This document shows positions 1 through 6,044 of a DNA stretch of 6,461 nucleotides, one piece after another. The DNA lies in the NCBI GenBank assembly GCA_031284445.1, contig JAISZW010000120.1, forward strand, positions 1 through 6,461, read 5' to 3'. This DNA comes from Candidatus Methanovirga basalitermitum. GTDB lineage: Archaea > Methanobacteriota > Methanobacteria > Methanobacteriales > Methanobacteriaceae. The notes under the pieces were generated by a model. That model was not told where the DNA came from and did not search any database. It was given only the letters and a program-made list of their open reading frames with translations. The position numbers and the translations under genes were made by a program. The first letter of the stretch is position 1; each line of letters begins with the position of its first letter.

Positions 1-1
1 G

Positions 2-160
2 AAATATTTAAACGGTTATGTTATGATTTATCAGCATTTTATTAATTACAAAGAAGATGCACCAGATAAAATACTCCAAACCATAATGAAAGAACGAACT
101 ATATCAGGTGCATGAGCGATTTTCTATTATAGTGGTTCTGATAAAGTTCTTAAAAAATAA
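2..160 (+). pseudogene. 3' fragment of an unrecognised coding sequence, interrupted by TGA
   Basis: One frame reads from the window edge to a TAA at 158-160 and is broken once, by TGA at 113-115. The translation begins KYLNGYVMIYQHF and ends AIFYYSGSDKVLKK. The mixed, non-repetitive composition looks like real protein, and a Trp codon (TGG) changed to TGA would explain the break, giving ISGA[W]AIFYY. I do not recognise the family. It is the only plausible coding remnant on the plus strand, so it converges with the minus-strand genes to its right. The 5' part lies outside the window, so a full-length gene ending at 115 followed by chance open frame is also possible. Confidence 0.35.
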
Positions 161-443
161 ATTTTTTAAAATAGAGTCAAAAATTAAAATAACTATTTAA
201 ATCTGTTTATTGAACTTGTTCAATTAGAAACTTTTAAATTTTCCTTATTTAAAATAATAATTATCATTGATCAGTATAACTTAAAAAAATACTGATTTTA
301 TAGCATCAAATTGAAAATGGACAATACTAATGATTAAAATTTATTTAAAAAATTAAAAACTTTTCAATAATTACTATAAAAGACAGCCGTCATCGCGATT
401 AACATATTGTCTTGGAGATTTAATTTTTCTGCATTATACTTTT
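161..443. other. AT-rich gap with no recognisable gene
   Basis: This stretch is almost entirely A and T, with frequent stops in all frames. A minus-strand peptide ending SPRQYVNRDDGCLL (stop near 370) is the only run that looks protein-like, and it has no start or recognisable family. The other insertion-sequence copy predicts that the lost left end of the 619-1498 element would have fallen near position 296, but no terminal repeat is visible there. Confidence 0.5.
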
Positions 444-602
444 TTATGCATAATATTTTGCTAATTTTTCATCTGCATTCTTTTCAGTAAAATTCCAACT
501 TGTTATACAATTATTTTCACTTATATAATTACAATAAGCATTAGTTTCCTTAATAAGTAACTTTTTACTTTCTATTCTTCTTTCAGTACATTTTATGTCC
601 AT
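444..602 (-). CDS. small unassigned ORF (52 codons)
   Basis: An ATG at 600-602 opens a frame that ends with TAA at 444-446. The product is 52 residues, lysine- and asparagine-rich, starting MDIKCTERRIESKK and ending NADEKLAKYYA. No Shine-Dalgarno sequence lies before the ATG. It begins just beyond the point (619) where similarity between the two insertion-sequence copies stops. It could therefore be the badly diverged C-terminal part of the copy 1 transposase, or part of whatever gene the element interrupted or fused with. It does not align with the transposase tail preserved in the other copy (PHPS and WSLKELLTF regions). It has no membrane segment or known motif, and it may be chance. Confidence 0.2.
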   Translation of the reverse strand: MDIKCTERRIESKKLLIKETNAYCNYISENNCITSWNFTEKNADEKLAKYYA

Positions 603-618
603 TATATTAATTTCTATT

Positions 619-1416
619 CATCTGGATTTCCATTATACTATCTTTTAAAGCATTGACTAATTTTTGACTTTCTCTTTCTTTTATTACTTGTACATATTTT
701 AATTCTTTCATAGGTGACTGAGGTGTGTTTTAGGTCTTCCTATTAACTATGTTTTAAAACTCAACAGTATAAATACTGTATCTAATCAAATAAATGACTT
801 TTTGTAAAATACACTCTAAATCGTTAGCAAATAAAGGCAGTTTATCATCTGGATTCTATCGCATGCTTGCTTTTACAATTTTCAGATTTCTGAGTCATAT
901 TTAATGGGGTAGATATAAATTAATACTGTGTTCATGTGGCAATTAAGTAGAATCATCCTTTCGTTTTCTTAATTGACAACCAATACTTGGATATGTTTTT
1001 TTTAAAATAAAGTCCCATTGGTTTACAAGTTCAACCTTATCAACATCTATGTCTTTCATTTAAAACTTTGTTAACTTCTTTGCAATGCTTTCTGAAATTT
1101 GCAACCATCTACATACAGTATCCATATTTAACTATCTAAAAATATTTTTGTTACTGATCTAAAGATTCGTGCCTTTTTAAAAGCATTTTTTAAGAAGAAA
1201 AACATATTTCTTTTCTTCAACACCTTTGGTTCTTAAGTTATGTGGTATTTTGTTTGCATTTGAAGACTTTTAGAGTTTGTTGCAAACATATTTAAAGAGT
1301 ACCATTTGTTTTTATAAGTACCATTACTCACCTACATTACCTTTTTCAATTTTACCATGATCTTTATTTGGATAAGCAACATTCACAAAACTTGGTTTAG
1401 GATCACGTTTACCCAT
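619..1416 (-). pseudogene. degenerate zinc-ribbon/DDE transposase, copy 1
   Basis: The original ATG (1414-1416) has a strong GAGGTG Shine-Dalgarno site (1424-1429). Translation starts MGKRDPKPSFVNVAYPNKD and stops at TAA after about 30 codons. Downstream remnants appear in shifting frames: NGTYK, then YVCNK and NLRTKGVEEK (the second half of an N-terminal zinc ribbon), DTVCRWL (helix-turn-helix), VELVNQWDFILKKTYPS (matching the DE.W.FVKKK catalytic segment of such transposases), DDKLPLFANDLE, and ELKYVQVIKERE. This order is that of zinc-ribbon DDE transposases used by several archaeal insertion sequences. One cysteine of the first zinc knuckle is replaced by tyrosine (AYPNKD; copy 2 keeps CPNKD). 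Many frameshifts and stops make it inactive. The C-terminal third seen in copy 2 is not recognisable here. Confidence 0.75.
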
Positions 1417-1498
1417 AAATAAACACCTCAATTTTTTATGTATATATCTATGGGCATAACTACTATATAAAAATTAAGTAATATAAAAGTACACTACC
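619..1498 (-). mobile_element. decayed ISM1-like insertion sequence, copy 1 (left end lost)
   Basis: The right end is defined by the second copy: both share sequence up to the terminal bases acactacc (1491-1498) and diverge immediately after. Two blocks match copy 2, 619-690 with 3013-3086 and about 1172-1498 with 3091-3416, the latter about 90% identical by eye. The segment 691-1171 has no counterpart in copy 2, where it is deleted. The inside end reads GGTAGTGTACTTTTATA on the minus strand and acts as the terminal repeat. No partner repeat is found to the left, so that end is lost or replaced. The element stops 21 bases downstream of the pantoate kinase stop codon. An original length near 1.2 kb, estimated by adding the deletion back to copy 2, fits what I recall of ISM1 of Methanobrevibacter smithii (1183 bp, 29-bp ends); the family is inferred, not searched. 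Confidence 0.78.
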
Positions 1499-1519
1499 TA
1501 AGATTGTATTGAGAGAATT

Positions 1520-2395
1520 TTAAAATATTTTTACTCCCTGATTATCTACTTTAGTAATTAAAAACCTTTCTTGGTTACTAACATTCTCCAAATCTTCTTT
1601 TGGAGTTTTTGATAAAGCAAAAACTGTGTTCCCTAACATTGCCATTGAAGAACCTAAAGTATACTTATTTAATTCATTGATTGAATCTAAAACCTCATCA
1701 CAAATTAGAGAAGTTTTTTTTGCAAAATTAAATGAAATTCTTAATAAATTATTAATGCTTTGGTTTTTTAGAAATTCTTTTGTTGCTTTAAGTCCTAATT
1801 CATTAACTTTTTTAGATATTTGAGGATTTTGAATTATTGATTTGGTATCTATTTCACCAAATGTTTTAGTAATCACAAAAAGGTCATCTTTAATAATTCT
1901 TATTATTTCTCCAAATCCTGGAGCACCTGGTTTTTTTCTAATAACTATACCTTTTGAACTTTCAGCTATTACATCACCAAGACCCGTACCAAATTCAACT
2001 TCCATTATATGAGCTATTTGATATACGTTAACAATGCCAAGATCTAATCCAAATAAATTGTTTAAGGCTATCCCAACCCCTATTGCAGAAGATGCTGAAG
2101 TTCCAAATCCAGACCCCATAGGAACCTCTACATCTTGACTAATAGCTACTCCTTCATCAATCTGAAATTTGTCTCTAATGTATTCTCCCGTTTTTTTACT
2201 TATTGAAGGATTTTCATAGCTTTTTCCATTTATTTTAAGTATTATTTCATCTCTCGAGGACTTTTTAACCTTAGTTGTTACACCTTTATCAAGTAATATT
2301 CCAGCTCCAGATGAACCAGACTTTAAAATATTTCTATCATTATAAACACTAAAAAAGCAACTAATATGCGATGGCACAAATACTTTAAAACTCAT
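1520..2395 (-). CDS. pantoate kinase (archaeal PoK, GHMP kinase superfamily)
   Basis: This enzyme phosphorylates pantoate to 4-phosphopantoate with ATP. Archaea then join that product to beta-alanine with phosphopantothenate synthetase, a route to coenzyme A in place of the bacterial PanC/PanK pair. The 291-residue product has normal family length. The N-terminal strand VFVPSHISCFF is followed by GSSGAG (27-32, substrate loop), the GHMP ATP loop PMGSGFGTSAS (92-102), and FGTGLGDVIAE (135-145) running into VIRKKPGAPG (151-160). GSSMAMLGNTVFAL (248-261) is the C-terminal GHMP motif. H129, E132, D141 and R153 fall at a constant offset of two from residues I recall as important in Thermococcus PoK. 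The ATG sits only about 20-35 bases from a TATA-like box and has no good Shine-Dalgarno site, so a leaderless or short-leader transcript is likely. The synthetase partner is not in the window. The gene is bracketed by the two insertion-sequence copies but appears intact. Confidence 0.92.
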   Translation of the reverse strand: MSFKVFVPSHISCFFSVYNDRNILKSGSSGAGILLDKGVTTKVKKSSRDEIILKINGKSYENPSISKKTGEYIRDKFQIDEGVAISQDVEVPMGSGFGTSASSAIGVGIALNNLFGLDLGIVNVYQIAHIMEVEFGTGLGDVIAESSKGIVIRKKPGAPGFGEIIRIIKDDLFVITKTFGEIDTKSIIQNPQISKKVNELGLKATKEFLKNQSINNLLRISFNFAKKTSLICDEVLDSINELNKYTLGSSMAMLGNTVFALSKTPKEDLENVSNQERFLITKVDNQGVKIF

Positions 2396-2415
2396 TTTAT
2401 CAAGCTTAAGTCATG

Positions 2416-2430
2416 ATTAAATATTTAGAT
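2416..2430 (-). promoter_or_regulatory. probable TATA box of pantoate kinase
   Basis: On the minus strand the sequence reads TCTAAATATTTAATC, a good archaeal TATA core. Its centre, near 2423, is about 26 bases before position 2397, so transcription would begin almost at the ATG (2395). That fits the missing Shine-Dalgarno site. This is inferred from spacing only; the AT richness of the region lowers certainty. Confidence 0.4.
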
Positions 2431-2690
2431 ATACATTTCTGATTTCAAATTTAAAATATTCTTCAATCAATGATTTATTGCATGTATATGCTCTAAATAA
2501 AATTTTATTATCATCGAAAGCTTTGTCAATTACTATAATATCTTTTTCTATTTCACCGAAAAATAATTATCCCAATAGATTTACTATCATAGATAATGAA
2601 TTTTTAATATTTAACACTAAAATCTGTGTTCATAACTATGTTTTTTATCTTTATAAAATTTGTGATTTAAATCTACTGAAACCACATTTA
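2431..2690. other. AT-rich spacer without a supported gene
   Basis: This lies between the pantoate kinase promoter and the left end of the second insertion sequence. An open frame on the plus strand (2478-2735) has no Shine-Dalgarno site, no recognisable motif, and runs across the element boundary into antisense transposase sequence, so I do not treat it as a gene. Confidence 0.45.
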
Positions 2691-2719
2691 GGTGGTGACC
2701 CTTTAACTACTGATGTTTT
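2691..2719 (+). repeat. left terminal inverted repeat of copy 2
   Basis: It begins GGTGGTGACCCTTTAACTAC and pairs imperfectly with the inverted end at 3388-3416. The transposase stop codon (2703-2705) falls inside this repeat, so the reading frame ran almost to the element edge. Confidence 0.65.
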
Positions 2720-3333
2720 TGTGTATATGGTATAGGAATGTTAATAGTTCTTTTAAAGACCATATATGGATAGTTTCTCCTACAGGATATCATTGGTGTC
2801 CATTTCATCGTATTTTTTCCAGACTTTGTATTATGATTAAAATTAAGTTTTTTAAGAAGGATGTGGTATAGTGAGATTATGTGTCACTATCTGCAAAGTT
2901 AGATGATGTTGTAACAATTTGTCTTCTTTTAGAGAAAGATATTGTTTTTTATTGTCTTAAGTTTAAGTTTTTCTCGTTCTATATGAGTTGGAGATTTGAA
3001 AACTGTCAATGTCATCTGGATTTTCATATATTATCTTTTTTGAAATATTGGCTAATTTTCGACCTAATCTTTCTTTTATTACTTTGTATTTTTTAAAAAG
3101 CATTTTTTAAGAAGAAAAACAATTTCTTCCCGCCACCACCTTTGGTTCTTAAATATATGTAGTATTGTATTTGCATTTGAAGGCTTTTAGGGTATTTTTG
3201 CAAACATATTTAAAGAGTACCATTTGTTTTTATAAGTACCATTACTCACCTACATTACCTTTTTCAATTTTACCATGATCTTTATTTGGACAAACAACAT
3301 CCACAAAATTTGGTTTAGGACCACATTTACCCT
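2703..3333 (-). pseudogene. degenerate, internally deleted transposase, copy 2
   Basis: The start codon is lost: one base is missing relative to copy 1 at 3332-3333 (TTATTTAGGG instead of TTATTTATGGG), although the GAGGTG ribosome site upstream remains. The opening peptide GKCGPKPNFVDVVCPNKD keeps the first zinc-ribbon cysteine. The same TAA as in copy 1 follows, then a deletion removes the helix-turn-helix and most of the catalytic core. The rest reads, in changing frames, VIKERLGRKL, IIYENPDDID, HIEREKL, LSLKEDKLLQHHL with THNLTIPHPS (the usual YNF..PH.SL tail of DDE transposases), then GETIHIWSLKELLTF and a final stop at 2703-2705. The tail is much better kept here than in copy 1, which supports its identity as a DDE-type transposase. 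Confidence 0.75.
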
Positions 3334-3387
3334 AAATAAACACCTCAATTTTTTTATGCATACATCTATGGGCATAACTACTATATA

Positions 3388-3416
3388 CAACTTAAGTAAT
3401 ATAAAAGTACACTACC
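3388..3416 (-). repeat. right terminal inverted repeat of copy 2
   Basis: It reads GGTAGTGTACTTTTATATTAC inward on the minus strand. The same end closes copy 1 at 1470-1498, with identical outermost 21 bases, which fixes the element boundary independently of the left repeat. Confidence 0.7.
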
Positions 3417-3421
3417 ATAAT

Positions 3422-3445
3422 TTATAAATTATAAATAATTTATAA
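3422..3445. repeat. AT-only hairpin at the insertion junction, possible pyrK terminator
   Basis: TTATAAATTA (3422-3431) and TAATTTATAA (3436-3445) are perfect 10-bp inverted arms around a 4-base loop. The 11-mer ATAATTTATAA is also directly repeated at 3417-3427 and 3435-3445. The structure lies 17 bases beyond the pyrK stop and touches the end of insertion-sequence copy 2. It may help end pyrDK transcription or have attracted the insertion. A stem with only A-T pairs would be weak in RNA. Confidence 0.45.
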
Positions 3446-3461
3446 CCTATTTTGCTTAGAT

Positions 3462-4277
3462 TTATAATTCATGTTTAATTCCTGATCCATCACGATGATA
3501 ATTTCCAAATTCTGTAATTTGTTTAATTTCATCTGATGAAAATATCGGACCTTCCATACAAACTCTCCATCCAGTATTATCCACACAGCACTGTCCACAT
3601 ATACCTATAGCACATTTCATGTACCTCTCCATAGAATATTGTCCAGGGATATCATTATCTTCAAGTATATTAAAAATTCCTTTCATCATCATCTCAGAAC
3701 CACATACAATTGCCATATCATAAGTTCTATTTTTAAGTAAATCAATAGTCCTATGAGTAGCAAATCCTTTATATCCACAAGTGCCATCATCAGTCGATGT
3801 AAAAACATCAACCCCTATTTCTCTAAAATTTTTTTCAAATAAAAGTTCACATTGTGTAACTGAGGCTACAATAACATCCACAACCTTATTTTTTGAATTA
3901 GCATATTCAACGAATGATCTTAGAGGAGCCATACCAACTCCTCCCCCAATAGCTAAAATTCTATCTCCATTTAATTTGAAACTATTACCATAAGGTCCTC
4001 TAATGCCTATTCTGTCCCCTATTCTAAGTGAATGCAAGTTATTTGTGAATTCTCCAATATTTTTAACTGTAATTCCAATTTCTTCATTATCCAAATCTAT
4101 TTTAGATACTGACATTGGTTTTTCATCACTTTCTCCATTGAAGTTCCAAACCATCATAAACTGACCTGGTTTAGGTATTTCACCATATTTTATTTTCCAA
4201 TCAAAGATAAATGTTTTTATTGTTTCTGTATTAAAGATTATATCTTTTATTTCTAAAATTTTGTAGTTATTATTCAT
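3462..4277 (-). CDS. pyrK: dihydroorotate dehydrogenase electron-transfer subunit PyrK
   Basis: This flavo-iron-sulfur partner of PyrD carries electrons from its FMN through [2Fe-2S] and FAD to NAD+, allowing orotate formation without a quinone. The 271-residue protein has the family layout. A ferredoxin-reductase-like FAD barrel spans about 1-100, with KPMSVS (53-58) in place of the usual RP.S.. flavin motif and RGPYGNSF (93-100). The nucleotide domain has GGGVGMAPL (111-119) and CGSEMMM (192-198). The C-terminal cluster motif is C222-x4-C227-x2-C230-x9-C240, with an extra C231. The start is supported by GAGG five bases before the ATG. It begins 27 bases after the pyrD stop and is probably co-transcribed. 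The spacing, strand and pairing with pyrD separate it from other ferredoxin-NADP reductase-like proteins. Confidence 0.95.
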   Translation of the reverse strand: MNNNYKILEIKDIIFNTETIKTFIFDWKIKYGEIPKPGQFMMVWNFNGESDEKPMSVSKIDLDNEEIGITVKNIGEFTNNLHSLRIGDRIGIRGPYGNSFKLNGDRILAIGGGVGMAPLRSFVEYANSKNKVVDVIVASVTQCELLFEKNFREIGVDVFTSTDDGTCGYKGFATHRTIDLLKNRTYDMAIVCGSEMMMKGIFNILEDNDIPGQYSMERYMKCAIGICGQCCVDNTGWRVCMEGPIFSSDEIKQITEFGNYHRDGSGIKHEL

Positions 4278-4304
4278 TAAATCCTCTTTATTAATTATTT
4301 ACAA

Positions 4305-5276
4305 TTAATGAGCATATCCAACCATTTCATCGATGGTTTTAAAATCCTTCTTTTTCATGAATTCAATTAAATCACGATTTATTCGTGAAAATATTTCTAA
4401 ACCTTCATACATTATAGATGTTCCAATTTGTACAGCAACAGAACCAGCATACAAGAACTCAACAACATCTTCATAAGTTTTAATCCCACCAACACCAACA
4501 ATTGGAATATCTAAAACATCATATAAATCATAAACATGTTTAACAGCTATTGGTTTAATAGCTGGACCAGAAAGACCGCCAAATTTATTTTTAAGTACAG
4601 GGACACCAGCATTAATATCAATCTTCATTCCAGGTCCGAGTGAGTTAATTACTGTTATTCCATCACTTCCTGCTTTTTGTGCTGATAAAGCTATTTCTTC
4701 AATGTCTTTTACATTAGGAGTTAATTTAGCAAGTATAGGAACTGAAACATTATTTTTAACTGCATTTACAACTTCAAATGTGTTATCTGGGCATTGCCCA
4801 ATAGTTGAACCATACCCTGCCATTGCATGAGGACAAGAAATATTTAATTCAATCATATCAACTAAACTCTCAACTTTAGAAGAGACAAAAATGAATTCAT
4901 CTTGTGTAGAACCATAAATTGATGCAATAGCTATTTTATGAAGTTCATTTCCATCATTAGTATTTCTGATATTCTTTCTATTAACAAGAGATAATTCTTC
5001 TTTAAATAATTCAACTCCTGGATTTGAGAGTCCAATAGCATTTATTATTCCAGATTCAACCTCTGCAATCGTAGGATTTTTATATCCACTATTAGGATGT
5101 TTAGAGAAAGATTTTGTAACAACTCCAGTAGCACCAGAATCTAAGACTCTATTCATTGAAGCAGCAGTACTTCCTAAAATACCTGCAGCCAACAATAAAG
5201 GATTTTCCAACTTAATTCCACATAATTCAGTACTTAACATGACATCACAGTATGATAGTTTATTCATCATTAGCAT
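4305..5276 (-). CDS. pyrD: dihydroorotate dehydrogenase catalytic subunit PyrD (class 1B type)
   Basis: PyrD oxidises dihydroorotate to orotate, the fourth step of UMP synthesis, in the cytoplasm. It is a TIM barrel with FMN. Visible motifs are NPLLLAAGILGST (25-37), ELNISCPHAMAGYG (143-156) with C148 in the position of the class 1 catalytic base, AKLTPNV (183-189) with the flavin-contacting K184, INSLGPG (210-216), GGLSGPAIKP (233-242), and the FMN phosphate loops IVGVGGI (259-265) and IGTS (284-287). The adjacent pyrK marks it as class 1B, which uses NAD+ through PyrK. The ATG at 5276 has AGGA six bases upstream. However, family members usually begin at the sequence corresponding to M13 (MLSTELCGI), so the true start may be 5240, giving 311 residues. 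The loop residue after CP is His where Asn is usual. Confidence 0.95.
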   Translation of the reverse strand: MLMMNKLSYCDVMLSTELCGIKLENPLLLAAGILGSTAASMNRVLDSGATGVVTKSFSKHPNSGYKNPTIAEVESGIINAIGLSNPGVELFKEELSLVNRKNIRNTNDGNELHKIAIASIYGSTQDEFIFVSSKVESLVDMIELNISCPHAMAGYGSTIGQCPDNTFEVVNAVKNNVSVPILAKLTPNVKDIEEIALSAQKAGSDGITVINSLGPGMKIDINAGVPVLKNKFGGLSGPAIKPIAVKHVYDLYDVLDIPIVGVGGIKTYEDVVEFLYAGSVAVQIGTSIMYEGLEIFSRINRDLIEFMKKKDFKTIDEMVGYAH

Positions 5277-5356
5277 GATATATCCTGGGGGGTGAAAAAT
5301 CCAATTGATAAATCACACTACAACCATGATAATGAAATAATTTGATAATAAAAAGA

Positions 5357-5373
5357 CCTAAAGTTTATTTAGG
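5357..5373. promoter_or_regulatory. dyad CCTAAA-N5-TTTAGG before pyrD, candidate operator
   Basis: This is a perfect 6-bp inverted repeat with a 5-base centre. It lies just downstream, in the direction of pyrD, of a TATA-like element at 5377-5388, so a regulator bound here could block transcription. On the minus strand it is followed after TC by five Ts, so it could instead be a terminator hairpin for a transcript entering from the right. No matching site exists elsewhere in the window. Confidence 0.35.
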
Positions 5374-5376
5374 GAC

Positions 5377-5388
5377 AATATTTATTTT
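5377..5388 (-). promoter_or_regulatory. possible TATA box of the pyrD-pyrK operon
   Basis: It reads AAAATAAATATT on the minus strand. Transcription would start near 5356 and leave a leader of about 80 bases. An alternative, GATTTATCAATTG (5303-5315), would give a very short leader. The sequence alone cannot choose between them. Confidence 0.35.
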
Positions 5389-5443
5389 CATGAAAAATAC
5401 CCTACAATACAAAATCTGTCAAATAAACATTAATAAACTTTGT

Positions 5444-5564
5444 GGCAATGTTGTCAACTTAAGGATTTTTGATTAAATCTCTATTTAAGATCTTGTTTAT
5501 CAAACTTTATTTTTAATTTCAATCAAAGTTTAAAAAATAATTTTCTTAATTTGACAACATTGCC
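5444..5564. repeat. 121-bp element with inverted ends
   Basis: GGCAATGTTGTCAA (5444-5457) is perfectly inverted at 5551-5564. After one mismatch the symmetry continues through TTAAG, giving about 20 of 22 paired positions. The interior is AT-rich, with a second inverted pair AAACTTT/AAAGTTT (near 5503-5509 and 5525-5531), and has no ORF. The ends resemble IS6-type termini (GG.A.TGTTG.AA), but the flanks show no target duplication. It could be a miniature transposable element or a paired regulatory site. A related end occurs at 6342 in the same orientation as the left arm. Confidence 0.6.
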
Positions 5565-5621
5565 TTTCATAGAAAGAGTTAAATATTATTCTAAATATAG
5601 ATAACAATGTCATATCATTTT

Positions 5622-5780
5622 TTTGACTGATGCCTATGGTCTTTCTATGAGTAATGTTTAAGCATTCTATGATTAGGAAAAACCCAGCATTAGATAGACT
5701 GACTGTTTCGAGGGTTACTCGGGGAGGGAAGGATATTCTACCAATGATCCATGAGAGTTAGTATACAGGCAAAATTTTTA
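5622..5780 (+). ncRNA. candidate non-coding RNA in a GC-rich island
   Basis: Within a strongly AT-rich intergenic region, 5701-5760 is about 47% G+C and has stops in all frames. The ends can pair: TGCCT (5631-5635) with AGGCA (5767-5771). AACCC (5681-5685) can pair with GGGTT (5712-5716), TCGAG with CTCGG around 5708-5722, and GGAT with ATCC (5731-5750). On the plus strand a TATA-like sequence AAATATAG (5593-5600) lies about 26 bases before 5622, and a T-run (5775-5779) follows the closing pair. In AT-rich archaea GC islands in intergenic DNA often mark structured RNAs. I cannot match it to RNase P, SRP, tRNA, or a known riboswitch, and the strand is uncertain. Confidence 0.3.
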
Positions 5781-5784
5781 ATAT

Positions 5785-6032
5785 TATATGACACTTACTG
5801 GTAATAAATTATTCATATGATTTAGAATCATTTTGGGCAATATTTTATTTTTAAAGAAAGATTAAAATTTTTATTAAAAAAATTAATAGAATATAAACTC
5901 AAATATCTTATAGAGTATTAGTAATATATTAGCAAAATTAGTAATTAATCAAATGATACAATATCTCCCATTACTATAAATAAGAAAAATATTGCAAATA
6001 CAAAGATATTGACGAACAAATATACAATAAAC
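5785..6032. other. AT-rich intergenic stretch, no gene seen
   Basis: There is no coding frame or RNA signature. The only structure noted is a small perfect dyad, ATGATT-TAG-AATCAT, at 5817-5831. Confidence 0.5.
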
Positions 6033-6043
6033 TAAAAATAGAA
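6033..6043 (-). terminator. T-rich terminator after tRNA-Trp
   Basis: Directly after the tRNA 3' end the minus strand reads CTTCTATTTTTAG, a T-run of the kind that ends archaeal transcription without a hairpin. Confidence 0.4.
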
Positions 6044-6044
6044 G

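Larger units (their letters stand above)
2691..3416 (-). mobile_element. internally deleted ISM1-like insertion sequence, copy 2
   Basis: This is a 726-bp derivative with both ends preserved. The left end GGTGGTGACCCTTTAACTAC and the inverted right end GGTAGTGTACTTTTATATTAC match at about 20 of the first 28 positions, allowing one gap. Blocks 3013-3086 and 3091-3416 align with 619-690 and about 1172-1498 of copy 1, but the offset changes from about 2395 to 1918, so about 478 bp is missing at 3087-3091. Adding it back gives about 1.2 kb, close to the ISM1 length I recall. The flanking 8-mers CACATTTA (2683-2690) and ATAATTTA (3417-3424) share their last five bases and could be a worn 8-bp target duplication. 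The element lies 45 bases past the pyrK stop codon, in the same orientation as copy 1. It cannot make transposase but could once have been mobilised in trans. Confidence 0.8.

Noticed and set aside
258..278. Fur-box-like sequence ATAATAATTATCATTGAT
   Set aside because: It matches the bacterial consensus at about 14 of 19 sites, but this is expected by chance in such AT-rich DNA and no gene start is nearby.
964..980. TTTTCTTAATTGACAAC, similar to the right arm of the 5444-5564 element
   Set aside because: It lies within transposase-derived sequence (SIGCQLRKRKD), lacks the terminal CATTGCC, and has no inverted partner.
1626..1823. Plus-strand open frame inside pantoate kinase
   Set aside because: It is a shadow of an intact, well-recognised gene on the other strand.
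2478..2735. Plus-strand open frame of 85 codons
   Set aside because: It has no ribosome site or family motif, and its end crosses the insertion-sequence terminal repeat antisense to the transposase tail.
2881..3096. Plus-strand open frame with a hydrophobic C-terminus
   Set aside because: It is antisense to transposase remnants (PHPS, HIER, VIKER); the hydrophobic run comes from T-rich DNA.
3781..3993. Plus-strand open frame inside pyrK
   Set aside because: It is a shadow of pyrK, which has all expected motifs.
5722..5757. tRNA-Gly-like D arm on the minus strand (GATCATTGGTAGAATATC followed by CTTCCCTCCCC)
   Set aside because: No matching anticodon 3' stem, T arm or acceptor partner follows, with or without an intron, so it is not called a tRNA; it may be chance or part of the candidate RNA.
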